Shown piece by piece: positions 24,231 to 33,666 of a stretch of DNA of 63,987 nucleotides. Position 1 is the stretch's first letter; each line of letters begins with the position of its first letter. The notes below the pieces were generated by a model that ran no database searches, was not told where the DNA came from, and saw only the letters and a list, made by a program, of their open reading frames with translations. The DNA comes from a virus. The position numbers and the translations under genes are program-made. The stretch spans positions 1 through 63,987 of the IMG/VR virus record IMGVR_UViG_3300032093_010543, one strand, 5' to 3'.

Positions 24231-26133
24231 ATGCGTCTTTTGGGATTGTTACACCAGCCGGTGTTATAGTTAATGGACCAATACCGATAGCGACTTTTCC
24301 ATTCTCCTCAACTTCTTGTGCATTACCATCAATCATCGCTTTAATTGATGCTAAAAATTTATTTGGACTCCCGTCAGGCATAGGACCTGTTGGAACACCT
24401 ATTTCTTGTAAATTTTGAACAGTATTCAGAAAAGATCTTGTCGGTGAATATCCGTCTAATAATTTTGCAGATAATAAAAGTGGTAATGGTAAATCCCCTC
24501 CTTTTTCTTTCAATTTATCTAACCTTTTTTTGATACCAATATTAAGTAATTGAAGTAGTTCGTCTAATACACTTTTACAATCTCTAAAATCTTTAGTAAT
24601 TACCGCCAATCCTGGTATTATCGCAACAATTGCTAAAACCATTCTGTAACGTTTTTTTATTTTTTCTTCACTGATGTCTTGGAGTAATAATTTAACTAAA
24701 GCTTTAACCTCTTTTTTCAATTCATTGAAAACTTCTTTTGTAAAAATTGCAACAACCTTGGTCATAAATTCATTAAAAAATGTTCTGAATTTTTTTTGAA
24801 AATCCTCAATGTTTGAGATCTGTTTATAAAATGGTTGGTCAAACATTGCAGCTATTGTCATAATTGGTAAAACATTTTTTGGTGATAAAACAGTATTGAC
24901 TAAAGCTTTTAAAAATTGCTCGAAAAAGCCTTCATCCAAAGATAGTTTAAATCCGTCATCTAGCGTTGGGTAAATTATTCCTGATGCCGCCTCAATTTCA
25001 TTTAAATCTGAAGTGTCTTCATTAAATTCTAAATTATCTAAAGCCGTAAGGGTTGCCTCTAAATTTAAAGAGATTTTCAAATTTTCACATTCTTCAAATT
25101 CGATAACACCTAATTTAATGTCTGAAATACTTTGTTCTATAATTCTTAAATCAATATCATTAAATTCATAAAATGACTCATCAACATTATCAACTTCAGA
25201 TACTTTAGATGATGCACCCACATTAATTTCTTTATTAGAGTCAGAACAAAGACCAAGTATTCTTTGCATTATTAATAAAGTTTTTTGGATTGTTTGTAAT
25301 TTCAAAAATCCATCACCCCTACCAAATGAAATAACACCTGTAACGTAATCAGTTAGATTTGTGAAGAACTGTTTATAATCCAAAATATCTATTGATTCAT
25401 AATAATCCGCTAAAAAAATGTCAACCGCTGGTACACCAACTCTTGTACTTATGTCAACTTTAAATGTTGGCTCGTTTACAACTAGTAGGGTTATTGGATC
25501 CGTATATGTTTCTATATATGTAACATTAAATAAATTTTGGTTTGATTTACCTCTATATGGGGATCCCGCAACTGCCTGATAAGGTTGATTTAAATTTTGA
25601 GTTCTTTGGTAAAGTTCTCTATTCATTGAAAATGGAAAATCATTATACTGAATAGGTTTTTTTTCGTAGAAAAATTTACCAATTTTATCGTCAGGACCCA
25701 ATTCAAAAGACCCAAACAAATCGACACACCTTACTGGAACATAGTATGTTGATGGTATTGTAGTCATCGTATTACTACAACCCAAAGCTTTTATTGCTTC
25801 CTCAATTAAAATTGTTTTAAGTTGGGGTTTAATCTTCTTCAAAGAATTTAAAAATATTCTTTTGATCAATTTATCGGTCTCAACACCAGAACCTTTAGTT
25901 TCTTTTAGTTGTTTGATTAATTCTTGTAAGAAACTTTTGGCGTTTGAGGTATGTTTTTTTCTCCACTTTTTATAATCTGTAAGTGGTTGAGATAGAAATT
26001 TATTTGCGGTTTCTTGAGAACTACCCGCTTTCTTTTTTAAGCTTTCGTAACTTTTTTTGTATTCTTTATAAGTTTTATAAACACCTGTTTTGTTACTTGC
26101 TTTTTTTAATTCTTCATTTATATCGACAGCCAT
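24214..26133 (-). CDS. Large structural protein of the baseplate block, 639 aa
   Basis: Not assigned to a family. The N-terminal 110 residues are Lys-rich and helical; a central beta-rich region includes YVPVRCVDLFGSFELGPDDK; from about residue 380 on there is a long helical stretch, with a hydrophobic segment MVLAIVAIIPGLAVIT near residue 490-505 that could be buried or membrane-active. The C-terminus ITPAGVTIPKDAYGKFI is compact. It has no tape-measure-like length. Neighbour genes make a baseplate or hub function likely. Confidence 0.6.
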   Translation of the reverse strand: MAVDINEELKKASNKTGVYKTYKEYKKSYESLKKKAGSSQETANKFLSQPLTDYKKWRKKHTSNAKSFLQELIKQLKETKGSGVETDKLIKRIFLNSLKKIKPQLKTILIEEAIKALGCSNTMTTIPSTYYVPVRCVDLFGSFELGPDDKIGKFFYEKKPIQYNDFPFSMNRELYQRTQNLNQPYQAVAGSPYRGKSNQNLFNVTYIETYTDPITLLVVNEPTFKVDISTRVGVPAVDIFLADYYESIDILDYKQFFTNLTDYVTGVISFGRGDGFLKLQTIQKTLLIMQRILGLCSDSNKEINVGASSKVSEVDNVDESFYEFNDIDLRIIEQSISDIKLGVIEFEECENLKISLNLEATLTALDNLEFNEDTSDLNEIEAASGIIYPTLDDGFKLSLDEGFFEQFLKALVNTVLSPKNVLPIMTIAAMFDQPFYKQISNIEDFQKKFRTFFNEFMTKVVAIFTKEVFNELKKEVKALVKLLLQDISEEKIKKRYRMVLAIVAIIPGLAVITKDFRDCKSVLDELLQLLNIGIKKRLDKLKEKGGDLPLPLLLSAKLLDGYSPTRSFLNTVQNLQEIGVPTGPMPDGSPNKFLASIKAMIDGNAQEVEENGKVAIGIGPLTITPAGVTIPKDAYGKFI

Positions 26134-26140
26134 ATAAAAA

Positions 26141-26512
26141 TTATTTTTTCATTTTATAGGTTCCATCATTGTTGATGTCTTTTTGAAGTAGGCTTTGAAT
26201 TGCAACATCATCCATATCTAAATCAGAAAGAGTAAAGTCCTGTTCTTTATCGGTTGATTTTTGCCACATTGTTGATTGTAATTTAGAAAGTGTTAATTTT
26301 TTTTCAACACAATCATTAATTATTTTTTGTTGCTTTTCAATTACAGGGCCAATAAGAGTCATATCTTCAGGTTCCTTCATCATTGTCAACATTTTATTTT
26401 GAATTCTAATTGCGGTGTTTCTTTGTTCTACTAATTCATTGTAGATTTCTTGCATCAAAGATAACATTGACTCTTTTGATAAATTTATCTCTTTTTTTGG
26501 TGGTCTTGGCAT
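26141..26512 (-). CDS. Hypothetical protein next to the late sigma factor
   Basis: 123 residues from ATG 26512 (MPRPPKKEINLSKES); an in-frame TTG at 26527 overlaps the sigma gene's stop and is less likely. Helical, with KMLTMMKEPEDMTLIGPVIE in the middle. Function not recognised. In T4 the late sigma gp55 works with a small co-activator, gp33; this neighbour has a suitable size, but I see no sequence evidence for that identity. It is preceded by TATTTAC, one base off the late motif. Confidence 0.55.
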   Translation of the reverse strand: MPRPPKKEINLSKESMLSLMQEIYNELVEQRNTAIRIQNKMLTMMKEPEDMTLIGPVIEKQQKIINDCVEKKLTLSKLQSTMWQKSTDKEQDFTLSDLDMDDVAIQSLLQKDINNDGTYKMKK

Positions 26513-26516
26513 ACTA

Positions 26517-26523
26517 GTAAATA
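26517..26523 (-). promoter_or_regulatory. TATTTAC, near-match to the late motif, 4 nt before ATG 26512
   Basis: One mismatch to TATTTAT at the same 4-nt distance seen for the 4372 and 11861 genes. It could begin a late sub-transcript running into the baseplate genes. Confidence 0.35.
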
Positions 26524-27267
26524 TCAATCTTTCAGTAATTCTTGAACTAAATCAAAATATAACTTTTTATATTTTTTAATAGAATTTCTTATTTCTTTAG
26601 TGGATAGATTAGTCATTTCCCTCAATTCAAAAAGAATAAGATTCTTATTAAACTTGTTGTTACTTGACTCGTGAAAAATTTGATTATAGTTTTCAAATAA
26701 GTCATAAATCGCAGAACCTAATTTGTGTTCTTGATCATTTGTCTCATTATTATCTAAATTATCTTTCAGTCTTTCAAGAAACTTTTTTATAATTGTTTCA
26801 GAACTTAATTCGTCATTATCAATGAAATATGACATTTCAGCTCTATTGGAAAGATCAGATGAAATATCTTCATAAGATATTTTTCTATTCATTTCTTTTT
26901 GATCTTTCATTATTTGACCCATCAAATAATTTTTACAGATCGTACCAAAGTAAGAATATGCTTTCTTTTCTTTAGAAGGCTTAAACTTCTCAATTTTTGT
27001 CATAAGAAAAGAATGTGTGTCTACGTGTATTTCTTCGTAGTTCATATCCTTCCTGTACAATTTATATCTTCTAATAATTGAAGATATCATTTTATCTAAA
27101 GGGTCTCTCAAAAATTCATTATATATTTTGTTTCTTTCTTCATAAGTTTCGGCGATTAAAAACATTTTAACCGCCGTCTCTTCCCGTTCATCAAAATAAT
27201 TATTAGCTTTTGGTTTTCTTCCTTTCTTCTTCTTTTCTATTGAAATTTCAGTTTCATTGTTTACCAT
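26524..27267 (-). CDS. 55: Late-transcription sigma factor (T4 gp55-like)
   Basis: 247 residues from ATG 27267; a TTG one codon earlier is possible. The segment YEEIHVDTHSFLMTKIEKFK, then AYSYFGTICKNYLMGQIMKD, matches the sigma region 2 core seen in T4 gp55-type factors. The basic start KKKKGRKPK and a C-terminal TNLSTKEIRNSIKKYKKLYF helix pair complete it. It would direct host RNA polymerase to late promoters, and the TATTTAT sites here are the natural candidates. The start overlaps the upstream stop (TGATG), so it is made from the glycosyltransferase operon and present before late genes fire. Confidence 0.8.
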   Translation of the reverse strand: MVNNETEISIEKKKKGRKPKANNYFDEREETAVKMFLIAETYEERNKIYNEFLRDPLDKMISSIIRRYKLYRKDMNYEEIHVDTHSFLMTKIEKFKPSKEKKAYSYFGTICKNYLMGQIMKDQKEMNRKISYEDISSDLSNRAEMSYFIDNDELSSETIIKKFLERLKDNLDNNETNDQEHKLGSAIYDLFENYNQIFHESSNNKFNKNLILFELREMTNLSTKEIRNSIKKYKKLYFDLVQELLKD

Positions 27268-28073
27268 CAAATATTTTGTGGTTCATAATTTATATCTCTT
27301 TCGTTTTTGAAAAAATATTCTTTTTTTGCTGACTCAATCCAAAATCTTGCTTCATCCTGATCTAATCTATCATCACCATTTTTGTAATTCCAAAATATAG
27401 ATCCTTCTCTTAAATTCATGTGTTTATAACCAATACGAGGTATTGTCATAATTTTTACTGAGTTGTGTGTTAGTCTTAAAAATAATTCATATCCGAAAGT
27501 AAGTTTAATGTTAGACTTAATACCACCAACTTCTTGGTATTTTTCTTTCTTGAAAACCATACCTGATGTTTGGAAATTTTGATATGTTTGTAATGTTTCA
27601 TTTGTCAAAATTCCCATATCTGTTGATACGTTTGCTGCAAAAGTAGCTTCGTTAGTAAAACCAGCGAAAACCAACTTATCATCAACGTCAACAACGATTG
27701 GTAAAAAAGCATCTACATCTTTATAAATATCCATATATTTAGTTGCGTTTTTGAACCAAATATTTGAATATTCATCGTCAAACTCTGCAATTGAACACCA
27801 TTCAGATGTTGATAACTCAACACCTCTATTAACTTGTTTTGCAAAATTAGGAGATTCTGACCAAACTTCTCTTACAACTGTCAAACCACTAAATTCATAC
27901 TCATCTAAGAAGTTAGTTAAAAAATCTTCAGAACCATGAACAATAATTAGTTCATTTAAATATTCACCTTGATTTCTTATTGATTGGATACACTTATCAA
28001 AGAACTCTTTGAAGTCTATTGCTTTACCTGATTTAATAGGTAAAATAACTGATATTTTATTTTCGATACTCAT
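27267..28073 (-). CDS. Glycosyltransferase family 2 (GT-A)
   Basis: 268 residues. N-terminal ISVILPIKSGKAIDFKEFFD is the GT2 nucleotide-binding strand. CSIAEFDDEYS supplies the metal-binding D-D pair near residue 98. A QTSGMVFKKEKYQEVGGI segment matches the acceptor side. It transfers a sugar from a nucleotide donor; donor and acceptor are unknown. Tight spacing (two bases) to the next glycosyltransferase upstream. Confidence 0.85.
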   Translation of the reverse strand: MSIENKISVILPIKSGKAIDFKEFFDKCIQSIRNQGEYLNELIIVHGSEDFLTNFLDEYEFSGLTVVREVWSESPNFAKQVNRGVELSTSEWCSIAEFDDEYSNIWFKNATKYMDIYKDVDAFLPIVVDVDDKLVFAGFTNEATFAANVSTDMGILTNETLQTYQNFQTSGMVFKKEKYQEVGGIKSNIKLTFGYELFLRLTHNSVKIMTIPRIGYKHMNLREGSIFWNYKNGDDRLDQDEARFWIESAKKEYFFKNERDINYEPQNI

Positions 28074-28075
28074 AA

Positions 28076-29134
28076 TTATACTGTTTCAATTTTAGTTAGT
28101 TGATCTTCAAAAGAAGCGATTCTACTCTCGAACATTTTACCAAATAATTCTAATGTTTCAGATTGGAATTTTTCAAAATTACTTATTGATTCAATTGTTG
28201 AATCCATATTAGAAAACAACTCAGGGTTTAAATTGTCTTCTAACCAATTCTGAATAAAATCTGATAATACGTCAACAATAATCGTTTTATTATTTACCCA
28301 CAGACCATTATCTTCATTCATCCATGACGGTACATAGTCAGGAACTAAACCTAACACTGGTATACCCATTTTCATAGACTCTAATGGGAAAGTCCCAAAA
28401 GAACTTGTTTGGTCAATCCAAACTGAAATAAAACTATCTTTCATGGCTTCGCTAAATTCTTCTTCAGACAAACCTCTTAAATCTCTAAATGTAATCCATC
28501 TATATTGTGGGAATTTAGCATAGAATGATTTAATCAAGTTAGTAGTATCTCTATGATCTCTTGTGTGGATGTTCACAATAGTTTTAGGTGGGAAAATATT
28601 TTTTTGGAAAGTATCCGAAATATATGGTGAAATAACATCAGTATATACATTTCTCATAACTGACTCAATAAGTTCTTTTTGTTTGTTAGAAGTTGTAATA
28701 CATTTGTAGAATCCTAATTGACTCCAAGTTTGACCTGGTTGTAAAGTCTCAAATATATGATCAAATGCTTGACAAAGAACAATTTTGCCACAAGGTAATT
28801 TAGTAATTTGGTCCATAATAAAACCATAGATTTCGGGAATGATAATTAGATCATCAGGTGAAATTTCCAAGCTAGTACCTTCAATTGCTCTGTGTTCTAA
28901 TTCAGTCATATATTCTTCTCCTAACCAAGAATCAACACCGTAGTATTCAGGTTTTTCATGAAGGATGATTGAGTTATATCCATTTCTCTTCAATGTTAAT
29001 GCCATTTGGTAAATGTATCTAACAGATGCCTTAGCGTTTCCTTTGGTGTCTTGTACTATGAAATAAATTCTAGACAACTTCTCTTTCATGTTGTTGATAG
29101 AATTTTCCAATTTTGTGATTTGTTCTGTATTCAT
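28076..29134 (-). CDS. Glycosyltransferase, GT-B type (GT4-like)
   Basis: 352 residues. Two Rossmann-like halves: RIYFIVQDTKGNAKASVRYI at the start, and a C-terminal FGTFPLESMKMGIPVLGLVP segment, which is the donor-binding E-x7-type motif of GT4 enzymes. Lacks a signal peptide. Located in the minus-strand glycosylation operon; substrates cannot be told from sequence. Confidence 0.8.
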   Translation of the reverse strand: MNTEQITKLENSINNMKEKLSRIYFIVQDTKGNAKASVRYIYQMALTLKRNGYNSIILHEKPEYYGVDSWLGEEYMTELEHRAIEGTSLEISPDDLIIIPEIYGFIMDQITKLPCGKIVLCQAFDHIFETLQPGQTWSQLGFYKCITTSNKQKELIESVMRNVYTDVISPYISDTFQKNIFPPKTIVNIHTRDHRDTTNLIKSFYAKFPQYRWITFRDLRGLSEEEFSEAMKDSFISVWIDQTSSFGTFPLESMKMGIPVLGLVPDYVPSWMNEDNGLWVNNKTIIVDVLSDFIQNWLEDNLNPELFSNMDSTIESISNFEKFQSETLELFGKMFESRIASFEDQLTKIETV

Positions 29135-29139
29135 ATCTA

Positions 29140-29394
29140 TTATAATTTATTTATTATTTTTTTCATCAGTAATGTGTTGAAAGAAATTTTGAAAGGGATG
29201 GAAACTTCATTAGTTTTAAATCCCATTTTTTCATCAACTATTTCGTCTTCTGTAAGAACGGTTTCTACCATATTTTTTATCATTTCGTATTTAACTAAAT
29301 GAATTTGCGATTCCCCGCTTGTACCTACTAAAGCAACCTCGTCTTCAATTTTGTCTAAGTCGATATAGTAATGTTCATCAAAAATATTAAACAT
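29140..29394 (-). CDS. Small hypothetical protein, 84 aa
   Basis: I take ATG 29394 (MFNIFDEHYYIDLDKIEDEV), which overlaps the stop of the upstream HAD-like gene by eight bases. A longer open frame to 29496 lies wholly inside that gene. No motif recognised; acidic start, Lys/Ile-rich end. Part of the operon by spacing. Confidence 0.55.
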   Translation of the reverse strand: MFNIFDEHYYIDLDKIEDEVALVGTSGESQIHLVKYEMIKNMVETVLTEDEIVDEKMGFKTNEVSIPFKISFNTLLMKKIINKL

Positions 29395-30052
29395 TTTGTT
29401 TAAGGTTTTGTATAATTTGCTCAAACTCAGAAAGTGAAGAAATTTCATAATCTGATTTGATTTGTTTATTGTAGGAAGTGTTAAACTTAACAACAATTTT
29501 ACCTACAGGTTTTTCTAATAATAGAATAGGATCCGCAGTAAGTAAAATGTCTATTTGGTCCCACATATTTTTTTTTGTTATTTCACTAAAAAAAATAACT
29601 TTTTCCAACAAGCATCCAAATTTTGATAAGAAAAACAATGAAGATGGTTTTGATTTACCTATTTCTCCTGAAACAACTACTAATTCATTCTTATCTCTTA
29701 AATTAAAATAAATTTCATTAAGTATATTAAATGTCGTCATTTCTGTAGATGGAGCGTGACCAAATAATTCCATCGCATATTCTTCGTACATAAAATTAAA
29801 TAACTCATCCTTACTTCTAAAAGAAAAATGTTTGTCCAACTCTAAAGAATCTACATCAGATATTTTTTTATATTCGAATTTTTCTAAAGTTTCTGTTATT
29901 GGTGTTGTATTACCTGACATATCAAGTTCATAGGTTGTTTGGGTGACCTCTTCATTTTCATTACTCTCGATCAAATGTTTTTCATATAGTTGAGTAAATT
30001 TACCAACCGTATCTCTCAATACACCATTAATATCAATCCCTATCTTCATCAT
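29387..30052 (-). CDS. HAD-like hydrolase, possibly degenerate
   Basis: 221 residues. Opens MMKIGIDINGVLRDT, the HAD motif I position (DxDGxL). The nucleophile Asp7 is present, but the second Asp is Asn9. A Ser/Thr and Lys of motifs II and III may lie in ELVVVSGEIGKS and the following segment; a DPIL near 174 could be the final acidic motif. Phage HAD proteins of this size are often nucleotidases or polynucleotide phosphatases. The Asn suggests reduced or altered activity. Overlaps phoH by 20 bases. Confidence 0.6.
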   Translation of the reverse strand: MMKIGIDINGVLRDTVGKFTQLYEKHLIESNENEEVTQTTYELDMSGNTTPITETLEKFEYKKISDVDSLELDKHFSFRSKDELFNFMYEEYAMELFGHAPSTEMTTFNILNEIYFNLRDKNELVVVSGEIGKSKPSSLFFLSKFGCLLEKVIFFSEITKKNMWDQIDILLTADPILLLEKPVGKIVVKFNTSYNKQIKSDYEISSLSEFEQIIQNLKQNV

Positions 30053-30764
30053 ATTTTTGTAATATTTTAGTAATTATTGGATTTCTTACACCATCTTTAT
30101 CGCCAAACTCAAAAATCCCAATTCCGTTTATACCATTAAATCTTGTTATCGCATCATAAAGACCTGAGTGTTTTTTATCTTTATATCTATCGGTTTGCTC
30201 AATGTCGCCAGAGATAAAGAATTTAGTGTTGGTACCGATTCTTGTCAATAGTAATTTCATTTGTTTTGGTGTTGCATTTTGTGCTTCCTCAAAAATTAAA
30301 ATTGAATTGTCTATTGTCATACCTCTCATATATGCCAAAGCAAAAACCTCAATTACTTCTGCATCTTTTAATTTTTCTCTAGCCTCTTTACCAATAATTT
30401 TATTTAACAAATAGTAAGATGGGAAAATATATGGATCTAATTTTTCTTCTAAATTACCAGGTAAAGCCCCTAATTTTTCTTCTGCCTCAACCGCTGGTCT
30501 TACAATTATGATTTTATCATATCCATTACCATCATCTAATAAAAGATCTACCGCTGTTTTCATGGCAATAAAACTTTTACCAACACCCGCAGGACCTGAA
30601 CAGATTGTAATTTGATTATTTAATAATGTTTCGTAATATATTTTTTGATTTTCGGTAAGAAATTTACTTTTTTGTTTTTTCTTAACTACTTGGGAGATTA
30701 CATCTCTTTTAGAATTCAAAGGTACATAAGGTTCCTCTGTTGGTTGTGGTTTTCTTCTTGTCAT
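30033..30764 (-). CDS. phoH: PhoH-like ATPase
   Basis: 243 residues. Walker A GPAGVGKS at 57-64, the family signature IIVRPAVEAEEKLGALPGNL, Walker B ILIFEEAQN and FFISGDIEQTDR are all present. PhoH proteins are P-loop ATPases with a proposed role in RNA metabolism; they are frequent in marine phages and their job there is not settled. It sits between the nucleotide-sugar genes and the late sigma factor in the same operon. Confidence 0.93.
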   Translation of the reverse strand: MTRRKPQPTEEPYVPLNSKRDVISQVVKKKQKSKFLTENQKIYYETLLNNQITICSGPAGVGKSFIAMKTAVDLLLDDGNGYDKIIIVRPAVEAEEKLGALPGNLEEKLDPYIFPSYYLLNKIIGKEAREKLKDAEVIEVFALAYMRGMTIDNSILIFEEAQNATPKQMKLLLTRIGTNTKFFISGDIEQTDRYKDKKHSGLYDAITRFNGINGIGIFEFGDKDGVRNPIITKILQKYDEDRD

Positions 30765-30788
30765 ATTTTAATTTTACTCTACGATGTT

Positions 30789-31784
30789 TTATTTGTCAAC
30801 ATCAAGGTTTATTGAGTTTATTATGGAATCTATACTGTTTGAAATGTTATTTTTTGGTTCCCAATTTAAGATCTTTTTGGACTTACTTATATCGGCCCAT
30901 ATTTTTTCTATATCTCCGGTTCTTTTTGGATATATTTTATAGGGTACATCATAACCTTTATTTTTAAATGTGTTGATAATTTCCATAACACTATACCCAT
31001 TTCCAGTACCAACATTGATTATTTCATGTGTTATATCGTTGACAATATTTAATGATTTTACGTGAGCATTTGCTAAATCATTAACGTCTATATAATCTCG
31101 TATTGCAGTACCATCTTTTGTATTGTAGTCGTTACCAAAGACTCTCAAATATTCATATTCTCCTTTTATAACACCTATTAAGTATGGCATTAAATTTTCA
31201 GGGACACCATTTGGTTTTTCGTAAATAATTCCTGTTTTATGATTACCGATAGGGTTAAAGTATCTTAAGCAAACACATCTGATATCTGTGATATCTTCTA
31301 TTATTGTTTCACAAATACTTTTAGTTAGTCCGTAAGTTGTTTTGGGTTTTTTTACTGGTGTATATTCGTTTACTGGATAGTTATCAGGTTCACCATACAC
31401 GGTACAAGAAGATGAAAAAATTAAATTTTTAACGTTAAACTTTTTCATCATTTCTAATAATGTAATTGTACCAACAACATTATTTTCATAATATTCTAAT
31501 GGTTTAATTGTAGATTCATATACAGATTTTAATGCCGCAAAATGAATTACGTCAGTTATTATATTCTCACTCAAAATTTTATTAAGTAAGTCTTTATCCC
31601 TTATGTCACCGATATATAGTTTTGGTTTTTTATTGGTAATAACCTCAATCTTATCTAACATGGTTAGATCTGAGTTAGACAAATTATCTAAAATTATAAC
31701 ATTGTAGTTATTTTCTATTAATTGGACAACAGTGTGGCTACCAATATATCCTAAACCACCTGTTACTAGTATGTTTCTTATCAT
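30789..31784 (-). CDS. galE: UDP-glucose 4-epimerase
   Basis: 331 residues, full length. NAD-binding TGGLGYIGSHTVVQL at the start, catalytic Ser in FSSSCTVYGEPDNYP, YGLTK with the Tyr-x3-Lys pair, and LRYFNPIGNHKTG as in GalE. It interconverts UDP-glucose and UDP-galactose (or the N-acetyl forms), supplying a galactose-type donor to the glycosyltransferases nearby. Three bases separate it from the next gene. Confidence 0.93.
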   Translation of the reverse strand: MIRNILVTGGLGYIGSHTVVQLIENNYNVIILDNLSNSDLTMLDKIEVITNKKPKLYIGDIRDKDLLNKILSENIITDVIHFAALKSVYESTIKPLEYYENNVVGTITLLEMMKKFNVKNLIFSSSCTVYGEPDNYPVNEYTPVKKPKTTYGLTKSICETIIEDITDIRCVCLRYFNPIGNHKTGIIYEKPNGVPENLMPYLIGVIKGEYEYLRVFGNDYNTKDGTAIRDYIDVNDLANAHVKSLNIVNDITHEIINVGTGNGYSVMEIINTFKNKGYDVPYKIYPKRTGDIEKIWADISKSKKILNWEPKNNISNSIDSIINSINLDVDK

Positions 31785-31787
31785 ATA

Positions 31788-32699
31788 TTATTTTCTAATT
31801 TTATTATAGTTACTCTCAAAAAAATGTATAGTTTCTTTCAAACCTTCGTAAATTGGGGTAAATTCAAAATTAGGTAAATAATGTTTTATTTTGAAATTGT
31901 CTGACGGTTTTCTAAATTGACCGTCAGGTTTTGATGAGTCATATATTACCTCACCTTTAAAATTCATTAATTCAACAATTATACTTACGACATCCATTAT
32001 TTGTACTTCTTCTGAAGTTGACAATATAATTGGTTCATTTTCATTATAATTGTGTAAAACCCATTCAGTTAGTTTTGCAACATCCCTACTAAAAATAAAC
32101 TCTCTCAATGGTTTTCCAGAACCCCATATTTTAAGTGGGGTTTTATTTTCTCTTGCTAAATAACATTTATGTATAAGAGATGGTATTACGTGTCCATTAA
32201 CTACATCGTAGTTATCGTTTGGACCATAAATGTTACAAGGTATGACAGATTTATAATTTAATCCGTATTGTTCTTTATACGATCTGATTTGAATATCTGT
32301 CATTCTTTTTGAATATGCATAAGCGTCGTTAGAGAAATGAGGTGGTCCTAAATGAATTTTTTTCTCAGTTAGAGGATAATCAACTTGGTCAGGAAAGACG
32401 CATGTTGATAAAAAAGCCACTAAATTTTTAACTTTAGATAATCTAGCACCCTCAATCACATTCGTATTCATCATTATATTATCGTAAAAAAATTCACCTT
32501 TGTGATTCATATTACCACCAACACCACCTACTTTACCTGCACAATGTATGACACCATCAAAATGTTTAACCATTAATCTATTAGTGTCTTCTGTTTTTCT
32601 TAGATCATATTCTTTTGATGTAGGTTTGAAATATTGTTCACCGACAAACTCAGAACCAACTAAACCATATCCGCCTGTTATTAATATTTTATTTTCCAT
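31788..32699 (-). CDS. fcl: GDP-fucose synthase-like epimerase/reductase (Fcl or ColC role)
   Basis: 303 residues of the extended SDR family. TGGYGLVGSEFV, STCVFPDQVDYPL, AYAYSKR (Tyr-x3-Lys), NIYGPNDNYD, GHVIPSLIHK and WGSGKPLREFIFS are the marks of GDP-4-keto-6-deoxy-mannose 3,5-epimerase/4-reductase. With Gmd it would make GDP-L-fucose. ColC, which makes GDP-L-colitose from the ColD product, belongs to the same family, and sequence alone does not separate them. The ColD-like gene two places upstream makes the ColC role attractive. Overlaps gmd by 11 bases. Confidence 0.88.
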   Translation of the reverse strand: MENKILITGGYGLVGSEFVGEQYFKPTSKEYDLRKTEDTNRLMVKHFDGVIHCAGKVGGVGGNMNHKGEFFYDNIMMNTNVIEGARLSKVKNLVAFLSTCVFPDQVDYPLTEKKIHLGPPHFSNDAYAYSKRMTDIQIRSYKEQYGLNYKSVIPCNIYGPNDNYDVVNGHVIPSLIHKCYLARENKTPLKIWGSGKPLREFIFSRDVAKLTEWVLHNYNENEPIILSTSEEVQIMDVVSIIVELMNFKGEVIYDSSKPDGQFRKPSDNFKIKHYLPNFEFTPIYEGLKETIHFFESNYNKIRK

Positions 32700-33666
32700 A
32701 ATAATCTAACCAATATTCAACCATCTCATCTATCATAGATTCAAATGTGTATTTAGGTTCCCAAGACAAAGCTTTTCTCATTTTAGTTGAGTCTCCTTTT
32801 AAATTTTCTAACTCTTCAGGTCTGAAATGTTTTTCGTCAACAATAACATAGTTGTTAAAATCTAAACCTAATTTTGAGAATGTATATTTACATAGATCCC
32901 TCACAGAGTGAGATATACCAGTGGCACATACATAATCATCAGGTTTATCAGTTTGTAACATTAACCACATTGCTTCAACGTAATCTTTTGCATGTCCCCA
33001 ATCTCTCGTTGCTTCAAGATTCCCCAAATGTAATTTATCTTGTAATCCCAAACTAATTCTTACTGCCGCTTTTACAACTTTATTAGTTACAAAGTTTGTC
33101 CCTCTTCTAGGTGATTCATGATTAAATAAAATACCATTCCATATTTTCATACCATAAGAATTTCTATAATTTCTACAAATATTATATGAAAATACTTTTG
33201 CACACCCATAAGGTGACACAGGATTCATTGGTGTTGTTTCTCTTTGATAACCATCGTTGTCAATACTATTACCAAACATTTCAGAAGAAGATGCTTGATA
33301 TATTTTTGAATGTGGTGAAACCAACCTAACCGCTTCTAATAAATTTAATGTACCAACACCTGTAACATTTGCTGTGTATATTGGTTGGTCAAAACTAATT
33401 CTTACGTGAGATTGTGCTGCTAAATTATAAACCTCATCAGGTTGTACTTTACTTAAAACACGAACTAGTGAAGCCATGTCAGACAAATCAGCATATTCAA
33501 GATTTACTGAATTACTATCTCTAAGATTTTCAATTCTTGATGATTGAGTTTCAGAAACGGAGTTTCTTTTTACTGTTCCCCAAACTTCATAACCTTTTTC
33601 TAATAAAAGTTCCGCCAAGTAAGAACCATCCTGACCGTTAATACCTGTTATCAACGCTTTTTTCAT
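32689..33666 (-). CDS. gmd: GDP-mannose 4,6-dehydratase
   Basis: 325 residues. TGINGQDGSYLAELLLEKGY, LFNHESPRRGTNFVTNK and LGNLEATRDWGHAKDYVEAM are diagnostic for Gmd; the catalytic Tyr-x3-Lys is YGCAK. It converts GDP-D-mannose into GDP-4-keto-6-deoxy-D-mannose, the common substrate of both fucose and colitose branches encoded next to it. The GDP-mannose must come from the host, as no mannose-1-phosphate guanylyltransferase is seen here. Four-base overlap with the aminotransferase-fold gene. Confidence 0.96.
   Translation of the reverse strand: MKKALITGINGQDGSYLAELLLEKGYEVWGTVKRNSVSETQSSRIENLRDSNSVNLEYADLSDMASLVRVLSKVQPDEVYNLAAQSHVRISFDQPIYTANVTGVGTLNLLEAVRLVSPHSKIYQASSSEMFGNSIDNDGYQRETTPMNPVSPYGCAKVFSYNICRNYRNSYGMKIWNGILFNHESPRRGTNFVTNKVVKAAVRISLGLQDKLHLGNLEATRDWGHAKDYVEAMWLMLQTDKPDDYVCATGISHSVRDLCKYTFSKLGLDFNNYVIVDEKHFRPEELENLKGDSTKMRKALSWEPKYTFESMIDEMVEYWLDYYGK

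Noticed and set aside
26141-26512. T4 gp33 late co-activator identity
   Set aside because: Only size and position next to the late sigma suggest it; no sequence similarity could be recognised.
29395-29496. Longer start for the 84-aa protein
   Set aside because: The extra codons lie wholly within the HAD-like gene; ATG 29394 gives a normal 8-base overlap.
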